19,124 bases of DNA from an uncultured Campylobacter sp. (GTDB lineage: Bacteria > Campylobacterota > Campylobacteria > Campylobacterales > Campylobacteraceae), in NCBI GenBank assembly GCA_937990735.1, contig CALKQT010000068.1, positions 1 to 19,124 of the forward strand, given 5' to 3'. This document shows positions 1-7,010 of the stretch, in pieces (position 1 is the stretch's first letter; each line of letters begins with the position of its first letter). The notes beneath the pieces are model-generated. The model saw only the letters and a program-made list of their open reading frames with translations. It had not been told where the DNA came from and searched no databases. The translations under genes were made by a program, and so were the position numbers.

Positions 1-204
1 AAATTTCATGGATATAGCTTAGCGTCTGGGTGCATTATGCGCGATATTCGTAAGGGGGGCGGCGCTCAGAGTTGCGAGGCACACCCGTCCCCTTACCAAC
101 CCCCACCCGCGCGACGCTTTAAGCGGTGCAGGCTATGCCTGGGTTAAATTTAAGCTGCGGCTGACGGCGTAAAATTTTAGCTGAAATTTGCGCTCGGCTC
201 GCCA

Positions 205-858
205 TTACGCCTCGCGCATCTCCTCTGCTAGGCGCTTTTTGTAGGTGCGCTTGAAATAAAACGCCCAAATTAGCGGAAATATTATCTCCAGCCCTTTCCA
301 AAATGCAAACCCGCCATACTCTACAGGAATGGTAAAAAAACCTATGCAAACTGCATAGTAAGCAGCCACATAGCTTATCCCAAAGATAATACCCCAAATT
401 AGTACTTCGGAGCCGGTCGTAACAATCCAGATCGCAATCAAATATATGAAAGCGCTTGCTAGCGCGGTCAGGAAAAACCAATTCAGAATGCCCAATTTTT
501 GGTGATTTATATCCGCGCTAAGATATCCCGCTACGCACGCGATGATGCACAGAGCGCATAAGATAGTGCGCAGCACGGCTAAATATCGCAGCCCACGGGG
601 TTGTATCACGCCTTCGTAGTCGCTGTTTTTGCCTCCGCGCCCCGCGACATAGACAAGATGCGCGCCTAACCCTACGAAGCAGGCACATTGAATAAAGTCC
701 ATAAATATGAAACTGCCGAGCTCATCTTTTCCGCCTATATTACCTATTAGCCTGAGCCACGAAAACTTCACTATGCAAAACGTCGCCGCGAGTAAAATCG
801 GATGCAGCGCAAGCCTGCCGCTTCGCAAATCAGAGAGTAAATTTTTAAAATATCCCAT
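205..858 (-). CDS. Hypothetical multi-pass membrane protein, paralogue 1
   Basis: 217 residues. I do not recognise the family. The protein has five or six hydrophobic segments, roughly at residues 17-38, 48-72, 92-113, 123-147, 152-176 and 187-202, so it should sit in the inner membrane. It is a paralogue of the product of 1453-2103. The first 25 residues (starting MGYFKNLLSDLRS, then RLALHPILLA), a central ADIN.QKL motif near residues 115-122, and the last residues (YKK, then LAEEMREA) are almost the same in both, while the middle differs. The ATG is supported by an AAGGGG ribosome binding site and by conservation of the start in both copies. A candidate -10 lies near 927-934. No transport, toxin or immunity motif is visible. 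Confidence 0.8.
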   Translation of the reverse strand: MGYFKNLLSDLRSGRLALHPILLAATFCIVKFSWLRLIGNIGGKDELGSFIFMDFIQCACFVGLGAHLVYVAGRGGKNSDYEGVIQPRGLRYLAVLRTILCALCIIACVAGYLSADINHQKLGILNWFFLTALASAFIYLIAIWIVTTGSEVLIWGIIFGISYVAAYYAVCIGFFTIPVEYGGFAFWKGLEIIFPLIWAFYFKRTYKKRLAEEMREA

Positions 859-869
859 GCTTTCCCCTT

Positions 870-887
870 AAAATTCCGCGGAATTTT
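870..887. promoter_or_regulatory. 18-bp perfect palindrome before paralogue 1
   Basis: AAAATTCCGCGGAATTTT is a perfect dyad that ends next to the AAGGGG ribosome binding site of the gene starting at 858. It is repeated exactly before the second paralogue. It could be an operator, or a 5' UTR hairpin close to the ribosome binding site. It is also the point where homology between the two copies ends. Confidence 0.5.
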
Positions 888-1241
888 GAAATCCCGAAAG
901 AACTCCGCGCATAGTCTGCGAATAGAATTTTATAATTCCCCAATGCGGAATTCTACTACTAAATTTAGAATTTTGCAGCGAGGAATTTTGAAATCAAAGT
1001 ATGTAACGCAAGCCGTTAAATGAAAATGCTCGGACGCAGTCCGTATCACTAGCGTCGTAAGGGACGGGTGGGGTTTGTGGGCGAGCAGAGCAATGCGGTG
1101 CTGCGGAGGCGGCGCCACCCTCTGCGAGAGGTGTGACCTCGCAATTGGAGCCCCTTCTCGTCCCAAGAGAAACAGAAATCACGACACAAATTTCGCAAGC
1201 CGTAAATTTGGGGATGAAATTTTATTTTGTAAGTTTCTATA
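888..1241. other. Gene-free spacer between the duplicated units
   Basis: Together with the flank at 1242-1452, this leaves about 594 bases without a convincing gene. It holds a candidate -10 for the minus-strand gene (TATAAAAT read on the minus strand, 927-934), a GC-rich segment at about 1050-1160 with a small bulged hairpin around 1112-1132, and several GAATTTT words. Short open frames here (930-1166, 994-1182) have no good ribosome binding site and biased, implausible composition. I see no RNA gene. Confidence 0.5.
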
Positions 1242-1452
1242 AAATTTCATGGATATAGCTTAGCGTCTGGGTGCATTATGCGCGATATTCGTAAGGAGGC
1301 AGCGCTCGGAGTTAGTGGGGCGCCCTTACGACTTTTTAAAATTTTGCCCCTACCCGCGCGACGCTTTAAGTGGTGCAGGCTAAGCCTAGGCTAAATTTAA
1401 GCTGCGGCTGACGGCGTAAAATTTTAGCTGAAATTTTACGCTTAGTTCGCCG

Positions 1453-2103
1453 TTACGCCTCGCGCATCTCCTCTGCTAGGTGCTTTTTGTAGGCGTATCT
1501 AAAATAAGATGACAAAGCTGGCGGCCATATTAGCGCTAAACCTATCGCTAACACCACGCTAGCCCAGCGCAAGAGTACCGAAAATATTTCTGCATAGTTT
1601 GCCGTATTGATATCAAACCATGCCACTGGCATGAAGTTTTGGATTGCGATTAAATATATGAGAGCACTTGTTAGCATGGCGGGTAGAAAATAATTCAAGA
1701 CATTTAATTTTTGGTAGTTTATATCCGCGGTAAGATAGCCTACCACACACGCAATAAAAATAAATGAGTATAAAGTAGCGCGCAATATTGCTAGGCGTTG
1801 TAACCCAAGAGCTTGATTGCTGGCGTTATCATCGTTTGTGTTTTGATTATTTTTGTTTGAGCGCCCTGCAGCAAAAGCAAAATGTGCGCCTATCGCCACA
1901 AAGCAAACACATTGCGTAAAATCGTAAAGTAGACAAATAGAAAACCATTCCAATATATCTAAATCATGGTAGTCTTGAAGCTTCTCACTTACCAGATAAA
2001 GCCCTGATATTCTTATTACACAAAACATCGCCGCGAGCAAAATCGGGTGCAGCGCGAGCCTGTCGCTCCTTAAATCAGAGAGTAAATTTTTAAAATATCC
2101 CAT
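1453..2103 (-). CDS. Hypothetical multi-pass membrane protein, paralogue 2
   Basis: 216 residues, paralogue of the product of 205-858, family not recognised. It has five or six hydrophobic segments. An Asn-rich hydrophilic loop at about residues 82-98 is longer than the equivalent loop in paralogue 1. The N-terminus, the ADINYQKL motif near 125-132 and the C-terminal LAEEMREA are conserved, while the last two membrane segments are largely different. The ATG follows an AAGGGG ribosome binding site. The gene lies 71 bases downstream of ciaB on the same strand, so it could be read through from ciaB or use a TAAAAT box at 2128-2133. Confidence 0.8.
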   Translation of the reverse strand: MGYFKNLLSDLRSDRLALHPILLAAMFCVIRISGLYLVSEKLQDYHDLDILEWFSICLLYDFTQCVCFVAIGAHFAFAAGRSNKNNQNTNDDNASNQALGLQRLAILRATLYSFIFIACVVGYLTADINYQKLNVLNYFLPAMLTSALIYLIAIQNFMPVAWFDINTANYAEIFSVLLRWASVVLAIGLALIWPPALSSYFRYAYKKHLAEEMREA

Positions 2104-2114
2104 GCTTTCCCCTT

Positions 2115-2132
2115 AAAATTCCGCGGAATTTT
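2115..2132. promoter_or_regulatory. 18-bp perfect palindrome before paralogue 2
   Basis: The dyad is identical to 870-887 and stands in the same position, just upstream of the AAGGGG ribosome binding site. A minus-strand TAAAAT box (2128-2133) overlaps its far edge, so a protein bound here would cover the promoter. Confidence 0.5.
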
Positions 2133-2174
2133 ACTCGCTTCTCATGTTTTAAGGCGCGGTTCGGAGCTGAAATT

Positions 2175-3989
2175 TTAAAGCCATTTTGCTCGTTCATTGC
2201 TAGGGTCCGTTTCGTTGCCGATCGCTTCGTAGCGCGAGTAGTAAAACTCCACAAACTCCCGCACCTGCGTCTCGCGCGGCAGATACACGCCGCCGCTAAG
2301 CTCCGCAAAGCGTGATAAAAATTCCGCCGCATCCTTTTTGTCGCAATAAAGTCGCGCCAGCTCCTCGTAGTTTTGCAAGCACGCGGCCTTGAAGCTCTCA
2401 TAGCCTGCGCGGTCAAATTTAACCGCCAGCCGCATGCCGTCAAATTTCAAAACGCCCGATGCGAAAAGCAAGCTCAGATGTATCAGAGCCTCGCAGTAGT
2501 AGGGCTTTAGCTCCTCCACTCGCTGCCACGCGATGAGCCCCACGGCGCGGCGGATCAGCTCATCTAGCACCGGCAGGCAAAACTCCTCCTCTTCGTGGAA
2601 AAAGAAGCTCACGAGCCCGCCGGTGGTCGCCTTGTACTCCTCGATGAGCTTAAAAAGCCCCGAGCGGTTCATGCGCGCCTCGGTGTCCGCGTCGATAAAA
2701 AATATGTGCCCGAACTCATGCCCGATCGTCGATATTTCGTAGACGCGGCGCCAAATTTGCGGCTTTTTAAATAAAATTTCGCGCCCGAAATTTAGATAGT
2801 GGGGCTCAAAAATTTCGCCGCTTAGCCGCATAAAAGGTCTAGCCTTGGCGCTTTCATAGACGAAATTTACGAAGGCGAAAATTTTCTTGCCGCAGTTGGT
2901 GCTTACGAACTCGTCGTTGGGTACGACCTGCGCCGAAAAGAGTCCGTTCAGATCGGCGCCGTAGTAGATCAACGGCGCGCAAACGTAAAGCTGGGTTTTG
3001 GCGATGTTTGAGAGCACGAGTGAGTGCATGACGGCGTTATTTGCGTCGATTTTTTCATACGCGCGCTCAAAGCTCTCGCTTACGCGCGCTTTAAATTCCT
3101 CCGCGCTAAACTCATACGCGCCTGCAAGTCTGACGTCCCATTCCAGCGCGACTGCGTGCGTGTAGGTGTCTTCGTAGTATTCGAGCGGATGCCCGATCTG
3201 AAGCGGCGTTTTTATATCCATCCACGCGATCTCCGCATCCCGCCACGCGCCGATCACCGCGCTAGCGTCCCTCTCGCAAAAGGCCTGTTTGAGCTTAGAC
3301 AGATACGCGGCGTAAGCTAGCTCGCTCTCATCTTCTGCTAGTGTTACCAGACGCTCCAAAAGATCGCTAAATTCGCTCTGCAGCTTCGCCGTCTCATCCG
3401 CAAAGGCTACGGCGTAGGGAACCATTTGGGATTTGCCGTCACGCTGCACTATCGCGCCGTAGCAGCGCTCGCAAATTTCGCCGTGAGGCGTGCGCATAAA
3501 CAGCTCCTCTTGCAGCAAAAATTCCTTCGCCTGCGCAAGCGAGCTAAATTCCTTTTGCAAGCGCTTGTTCGTGCTTTCGATGATCAGGGCTTGCCAGCTT
3601 TTTTGCATATCGCTTAGCACGAGCCCGATGCGGTGGATGCCTTTTAAAAGCTCCAGATAAAACGGCTGCAAAATCCCCTGCGCGCCCGCTTCGGCGATGA
3701 GCGCTTCGTTCATGCCCTCGTGTATTTCGCGCGTGAAATCATACATTTTACTCTTTAGCTCGCGCTGTCGCGCCTCATCGTAGCCCAAGCGGCGAAATTC
3801 TTGCAGCAGCGGATCCTCTTTGAGATCAACGATTCGGCGTAGCACGGCGATACGCGCAGTATCGCCAGACTCAAAGCCGCAGATCTCCAGTCCCCGCGTG
3901 ATCAGCTCGGCGTGCGGCTCGTCATAGAGGGCGTTTAGTCGCGCCTTAGCGCTCGCCGCCATCTCGCTAAGTTTTACAAAATCGTTCAT
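2175..3989 (-). CDS. ciaB: CiaB family protein (Campylobacter invasion antigen B homologue)
   Basis: 604 residues, close to the roughly 610 of C. jejuni CiaB. Stretches resembling my recollection of CiaB include RRIVDLKEDPLL (51-62), TPLQIGHPLEYYED (261-274), NGLFSAQVVPNDE (348-360) and the block around 420-455. CiaB is described in C. jejuni as a secreted protein linked to host-cell entry, but the family is also found in non-invasive relatives, so the name should not be read as a proven virulence role here. Residues 424-428 are HEFGH, a zinc-metallopeptidase-type HExxH, followed by E450-E451 about 22 residues later. No signal peptide is seen. The ATG follows AAGGA. A candidate -10 (TATAAA read on the minus strand) is at 4010-4015, and the gene diverges from the thioesterase at 4175. 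Confidence 0.9.
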   Translation of the reverse strand: MNDFVKLSEMAASAKARLNALYDEPHAELITRGLEICGFESGDTARIAVLRRIVDLKEDPLLQEFRRLGYDEARQRELKSKMYDFTREIHEGMNEALIAEAGAQGILQPFYLELLKGIHRIGLVLSDMQKSWQALIIESTNKRLQKEFSSLAQAKEFLLQEELFMRTPHGEICERCYGAIVQRDGKSQMVPYAVAFADETAKLQSEFSDLLERLVTLAEDESELAYAAYLSKLKQAFCERDASAVIGAWRDAEIAWMDIKTPLQIGHPLEYYEDTYTHAVALEWDVRLAGAYEFSAEEFKARVSESFERAYEKIDANNAVMHSLVLSNIAKTQLYVCAPLIYYGADLNGLFSAQVVPNDEFVSTNCGKKIFAFVNFVYESAKARPFMRLSGEIFEPHYLNFGREILFKKPQIWRRVYEISTIGHEFGHIFFIDADTEARMNRSGLFKLIEEYKATTGGLVSFFFHEEEEFCLPVLDELIRRAVGLIAWQRVEELKPYYCEALIHLSLLFASGVLKFDGMRLAVKFDRAGYESFKAACLQNYEELARLYCDKKDAAEFLSRFAELSGGVYLPRETQVREFVEFYYSRYEAIGNETDPSNERAKWL

Positions 3990-4009
3990 CGCGTATCCTT
4001 TTTGCCGTT

Positions 4010-4146
4010 TTTATAGTCTTTTTACGAGCAGAATGTGTCTGCTTCGAGAGCAAAATTCCATCCTCGCATCCGCTTAAAATTTTAAAATTTCGGCATAGAT
4101 TTTTGCCGATTGTATCGAAAAAGTGTTAAATTTGCGCGGTTAAAAT
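4010..4146. promoter_or_regulatory. Divergent promoter region between ciaB and the thioesterase
   Basis: A minus-strand TATAAA at 4010-4015 suits ciaB, and a plus-strand TAAAAT at 4141-4146 suits the thioesterase start at 4175. Between them is a dyad, AGCAGA (4027-4032) and TCTGCT (4038-4043), with a 5-base spacer, that could be an operator. No -35 boxes are evident, as is usual for Campylobacter sigma-70 promoters. Confidence 0.45.
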
Positions 4147-4174
4147 GCGAGATTTTTAAATTTAAGGAGCAAAA

Positions 4175-4594
4175 ATGAGCGATTTAAACTTAGATGATTT
4201 CGGCGAGCCGCGCATCAAGGTCGTAGCGCTGCCTAAGGATACGAATAGCTCGGGCAATATTTTCGGCGGCTGGATACTAGCGCAGATCGATTTAGCGGGC
4301 GCGACGGCGGCGCGCGAGATAGCGCCCGAGCGGGTCGTGACGATCTCGATGCAGGAGGTAACTTTCAAGCAGCCTGTATTTATCGGCGATGTCATCAGCT
4401 GCTACGCAAAAGTCCTAAGTGTGGGAAATACCTCTATCCGCGTGCAGATCGAGGTCGCAGCGCTACGGCTGGGCGAGGATGGATTTCGCGAGTGCTTGCA
4501 CGTAACCAGCGCGATCGCAACCTACGTAAGCGTGACCAAATCAGGCCAAAAAAAGCCTATCAGCGCGGAGATTAAGCGGCTGCATGGATTTTAA
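4175..4594 (+). CDS. yciA: Acyl-CoA thioesterase, YciA-like hotdog fold
   Basis: 139 residues, usual for the YciA family. These enzymes hydrolyse acyl-CoA thioesters to free acid and CoA in the cytoplasm. The signature is clear: LPKDTNSSGNIFGGW at residues 19-33, then Q37-I-D39-LAGA, with D39 matching the catalytic Asp of the family; then RVVTISMQEVTFKQPV and GDVISCYAKV for the hotdog helix and sheet. The ATG follows AAGGAG at good spacing, and a TAAAAT box lies about 30 bases upstream. It is probably a single-gene unit, since the next gene is on the opposite strand. The physiological acyl substrate cannot be read from the sequence. Confidence 0.9.
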   Translation: MSDLNLDDFGEPRIKVVALPKDTNSSGNIFGGWILAQIDLAGATAAREIAPERVVTISMQEVTFKQPVFIGDVISCYAKVLSVGNTSIRVQIEVAALRLGEDGFRECLHVTSAIATYVSVTKSGQKKPISAEIKRLHGF

Positions 4595-4760
4595 AATTTC
4601 TCAGACTTTAGTTTTAGCTCAAGGAATTTTAGCGTCAAGCTTATAACGCGAAAATTCTTATGTGGGATTAGCTTAGTGTACAGAATTTGCTGCATAAAAT
4701 TTTATAATTTTAAGCGTGGAATTTTGCTATGCAGTATTTTGATAGAAAACCTCGCAGACA

Positions 4761-4815
4761 GAATTTTAGAATTTTAGAATTTTAGAATTTTAGAATTTTA
4801 GAATTTTAGAATTTT
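4761..4815. repeat. Octamer microsatellite, GAATTTTA x 6.9
   Basis: Six perfect head-to-tail copies of the 8-base unit GAATTTTA followed by seven bases of a seventh, with no mismatch. It lies between the convergent thioesterase and four-cysteine genes. The same word occurs singly throughout the window. Perfect short tandem units of this type usually vary in copy number by slipped-strand replication. No gene is nearby in a way that would make it an obvious on/off switch. Confidence 0.95.
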
Positions 4816-4852
4816 GCGGCGCGCAGATTAATAAGCGATTAAAACGCGCCGC
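4816..4852. repeat. Inverted repeat GCGGCGCG / CGCGCCGC
   Basis: Perfect 8-bp arms at 4816-4823 and 4845-4852 with a 21-base AT-rich spacer, directly abutting the octamer array and ending 18 bases from the stop of the gene at 4871-5074. There is no T run after the stem on either strand, so it is not a standard intrinsic terminator. It may still act as a 3' end structure for one of the two convergent genes. Confidence 0.5.
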
Positions 4853-4870
4853 AGCAAGTGGTGCTAGCAG

Positions 4871-5074
4871 CTAGTTTGCAGCGTCTTGAAGCTCTTCTTC
4901 GATCTCAGAGTTACTTTTTACGACCATGCCTGAGCCGTGGATGACGCTAGGCATGCAGGATGTGCAGATATGCACCGTCTCGCCGTTTTTATGCGCCTTG
5001 ATAAAGACCGCATTTTCATCGTCGCTGCTTTTTAGCGAACAAATATTGCAAATGTAAATATCACCCGATTTCAT
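4871..5074 (-). CDS. Small four-cysteine (zinc-ribbon-like) hypothetical protein
   Basis: 67 residues, no named family recognised. It carries two CxxC pairs, C9-x-x-C12 and C37-x-x-C40, spaced like a small zinc-binding knuckle, with a basic and His-containing middle and an acidic tail (EIEEELQDA). Zinc binding is inferred from the pattern only. The ATG at 5074 is chosen because AAGGA stands at good spacing before it; the open frame extends nine codons further upstream without a site of its own. A TAAAAT box at 5103-5108 (minus strand) could drive it, or it could be read through from the EI24 gene 72 bases upstream. Confidence 0.75.
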   Translation of the reverse strand: MKSGDIYICNICSLKSSDDENAVFIKAHKNGETVHICTSCMPSVIHGSGMVVKSNSEIEEELQDAAN

Positions 5075-5146
5075 AGAATCCTTTCTTAAAAAATTTCGCA
5101 CTATTTTATGAAAATTTCAAAATTTTTCATTGATTTTAGTTAATCT

Positions 5147-5887
5147 TTAGCGATTTTTATTGCGGGCGCTTTCGTCTATCAGCACTATGTGCGTCAAAAA
5201 GATGATGAAAAATAGCTGGAAAAATAATCCTACCAGTGGGATCAAACACAGCAGGTAAAAAATAAAAGCGCTTAGGGCAAATTTATATCCGCCGCCCATT
5301 TTATAAGAGCGCTCGAAGCTTTTCGCGCTTAAAGCGTTTGAAGCGACGTCGATTAGAACCAGCTTGTAATAGATATAAAAAAACGGCACGTTTATGATAA
5401 ATAAATTTATTACCGGCACGAACAAAAGCACCGAACATATAAATAAAATCGCTAAAAATTTTAAAATTTCAACGCTCATCAGCTTTAGCACTCGCGCCGT
5501 GCTCGCTTCATCCGCGCGTATTAGGCGGTAGTGGCGGGCGTTGATCTCTTTAGTGACTGCGGGCGTCAGAAAGGCCGCGATGATAAGCGCGCAAAACACG
5601 CTAAGCATCAGCACTGCAAAGCTAGCAAACACCGAAAAAATCGCGCCGATAATCCACTTCGTAGCAGCAAAGCTTAGAATTTTTGCAATTACCGGAAAGC
5701 GCTGTTCGTCCAAGAAGCTAAAATCGCCGCTTTGCGCGCCCTGCGAAAGCGCGTCAAAAAGCTCTTTGCCGCCGAAAAATGCGAGCGTGCCCAAGATTAT
5801 GAGCGAGCACACAAGTGGTAGTAGCGAGAGCAAAATGAACTTGCGCGTAAAAAAATCCTGCTTTGCCAAATTAAAAATTCTACCCAT
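5147..5887 (-). CDS. EI24 domain-containing (CysZ-like) membrane protein
   Basis: 246 residues from the ATG at 5887. Four or more strongly hydrophobic segments: about 18-37, 75-105, 140-175 and 200-235. Layout and sequence resemble the EI24/CysZ family of bacterial inner-membrane proteins. CysZ is a sulfate importer in E. coli, but I see nothing here that fixes the substrate, and many Campylobacter members are uncharacterised. The start is placed at 5887 because TAGGAGC stands just before it; the open frame continues 35 codons upstream with a hydrophilic stretch that lacks a site. A GCTAAAAT box (5907-5912 on the minus strand) fits a short leader. The four-cysteine gene follows 72 bases downstream. 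Confidence 0.7.
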   Translation of the reverse strand: MGRIFNLAKQDFFTRKFILLSLLPLVCSLIILGTLAFFGGKELFDALSQGAQSGDFSFLDEQRFPVIAKILSFAATKWIIGAIFSVFASFAVLMLSVFCALIIAAFLTPAVTKEINARHYRLIRADEASTARVLKLMSVEILKFLAILFICSVLLFVPVINLFIINVPFFYIYYKLVLIDVASNALSAKSFERSYKMGGGYKFALSAFIFYLLCLIPLVGLFFQLFFIIFLTHIVLIDESARNKNR

Positions 5888-6294
5888 GTATGCTCCTATT
5901 TGCGTTATTTTAGCGACTTTTGCGACGGAATTTGAGCTGAGATTTATTTTAACTGCCGCACCGCGCCTCATTGATCCGCTTGCTTGGCTCATTCGCTTGC
6001 TTTAGCCGTTATAATACGAAAATTTATGCTTTGATCGCTCGCTCGCGTTTAATTTGCTCGTTTATCGTGTGTAAAAAAGAGGCTAGATCTAGCTTGGTTT
6101 TTACCTGTTGCAAATATTTATTTGCTTGCTACACGGAATTTTGCTACTTGTATGCAAGCAAAGCATCGCGTAAAATTTCAGGCGCAAAATTGCAGAATTT
6201 CAAATCAAAGCCCTTTTTTAAAATTCGCATGCCGAAATTTTATAGATGAAATTTCAAAATTTCAAAGGTAAATCCCGTGCGCAAACCCACGACT
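5888..6294. other. 407-base intergenic region, no gene seen
   Basis: It holds the EI24 promoter (5907-5912), an isolated plus-strand TATAAT (6010-6015) with no plus-strand gene after it, and a perfect 9-bp inverted repeat TTTGCTTGC / GCAAGCAAA (6121-6129 and 6154-6162). The 92-codon open frame at 5971-6249 has no ribosome binding site and a composition unlike a real protein, so I do not call it. A small RNA from 6010 is possible but unsupported. Confidence 0.4.
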
Positions 6295-6984
6295 TCACTT
6301 CGTCGCGTCGTAGATCTTTTGCAATTGCTCGTAAATTTCGTTTGCGCTTACTGCGCCTTTTGATAGCACCTCGATTAGCACCTCGTTATCTTCAAGGTCT
6401 CCCCAGATCTTGCGGTAGCTGCCCTCTTTGTAGCCGTTATTTTGGCGGAATTTATTTAGCACGTTTTTGCCGATATATTTGGCAAAAAGTATGTCTAAGC
6501 TCACTCCGCATTTAATCGCCACGCGAAAAAAATCGGTCAGTAGCTCGCCGATTTGCAGCTCAAAGCCGCTCGTTTCGTGGATTATGAGCTCGATGTCGTT
6601 TACGATCTCGTAGATGCTGTATTCGCGCACGTCGTAGGCGTAGGAGCTAAACTCCGCAAATCCGCTTACTGCCGTGACGTCGCTTACGATGTGATCGATC
6701 TCTTTGCTGCCGTAATATTGCTCTAGAATATAGCTCATCACGAAGTGCCAAATATCAACGATCTCGATGACGATATTATTCACGTCCGGCGCTGCAGAGA
6801 TATTTTTCCAATGCTTCCACGCAAAGCTATCGATGAGCTCGGCGCATTCCATATAAATGCAGCGCTTCCAGTTGATAAGTTTGCCATTTTTTGTATAGCC
6901 GTCCTCCCAGCCCACGCCATTTGTTTCGTCGTTTAGGGCTTGCTGCATCAAAAACATCTCTTTTACTTTTTTATAATTTTCCAT
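6295..6984 (-). CDS. dut: dUTPase, dimeric all-alpha (MazG-like) type
   Basis: 229 residues. Hydrolyses dUTP to dUMP and pyrophosphate, keeping uracil out of DNA and feeding thymidylate synthesis. Campylobacter uses the dimeric all-alpha enzyme rather than the trimeric beta form. The metal-binding residues are in the expected places: E46-C-A-E49 in a helix, then E74-I-V-D77, followed by WHF. K57-H-W-K and the C-terminal R-K-I-W-G-D block also fit the family. The ATG follows AGGAG, and a GCTATAAT -10 at 7011-7016 (minus strand) gives a leader of about 20 bases. It is divergent from the yhbP-like gene. Confidence 0.93.
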   Translation of the reverse strand: MENYKKVKEMFLMQQALNDETNGVGWEDGYTKNGKLINWKRCIYMECAELIDSFAWKHWKNISAAPDVNNIVIEIVDIWHFVMSYILEQYYGSKEIDHIVSDVTAVSGFAEFSSYAYDVREYSIYEIVNDIELIIHETSGFELQIGELLTDFFRVAIKCGVSLDILFAKYIGKNVLNKFRQNNGYKEGSYRKIWGDLEDNEVLIEVLSKGAVSANEIYEQLQKIYDATK

Positions 6985-7010
6985 AAAAATTCTCCTAATT
7001 TTGGCTCGCG

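Larger units (their letters stand above)
1..887. repeat. Tandem duplication, copy 1 (left end cut by window edge)
   Basis: This copy aligns with 1242-2132 at an offset of about 1241-1248 bases. The first 50 bases are nearly identical in both copies. The block at about 105-185 (downstream of the gene) and the block at about 840-887 (gene start, ribosome binding site and palindrome) are also nearly identical, while the interior of the gene has diverged considerably. Homology stops at the right edge of the palindrome at 870-887. The true left boundary lies outside the window, so further copies may exist. Confidence 0.85.
1242..2132. repeat. Tandem duplication, copy 2
   Basis: Second copy of the unit at 1-887. 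It begins at the AAATTTCATGG sequence that also opens the window and ends at the palindrome 2115-2132. The 3' flank at 1242-1452 is closer to 1-204 than the gene interiors are to each other. The copies have different upstream DNA, so they probably have different promoters. Confidence 0.85.

Noticed and set aside
81..1075. Long-range inverted similarity between CACCCGTCCCCTTAC (near 82-96) and GTAAGGGACGGGTG (near 1056-1069)
   Set aside because: Imperfect, short and GC-simple; could be chance or an old remnant, and no transposase or matching terminal repeats are seen.
930..1182. Two overlapping minus-strand open frames of 62 and 78 codons between the paralogues
   Set aside because: No ribosome binding site at useful spacing, composition unlike a protein, and they span a GC-rich non-coding segment; they also exclude each other.
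2175..3989. Treating ciaB as proof of an invasive pathogen
   Set aside because: CiaB homologues are widespread in Campylobacterota, including non-invasive species; the gene alone does not show virulence.
4761..4815. Possible CRISPR or iteron array
   Set aside because: The units are contiguous 8-mers without spacers and too short for CRISPR; no cas or rep gene is nearby.
5971..6249. 92-codon plus-strand open frame
   Set aside because: Begins upstream of the TATAAT at 6010, has no ribosome binding site, and contains the inverted repeat; the residues show no domain.
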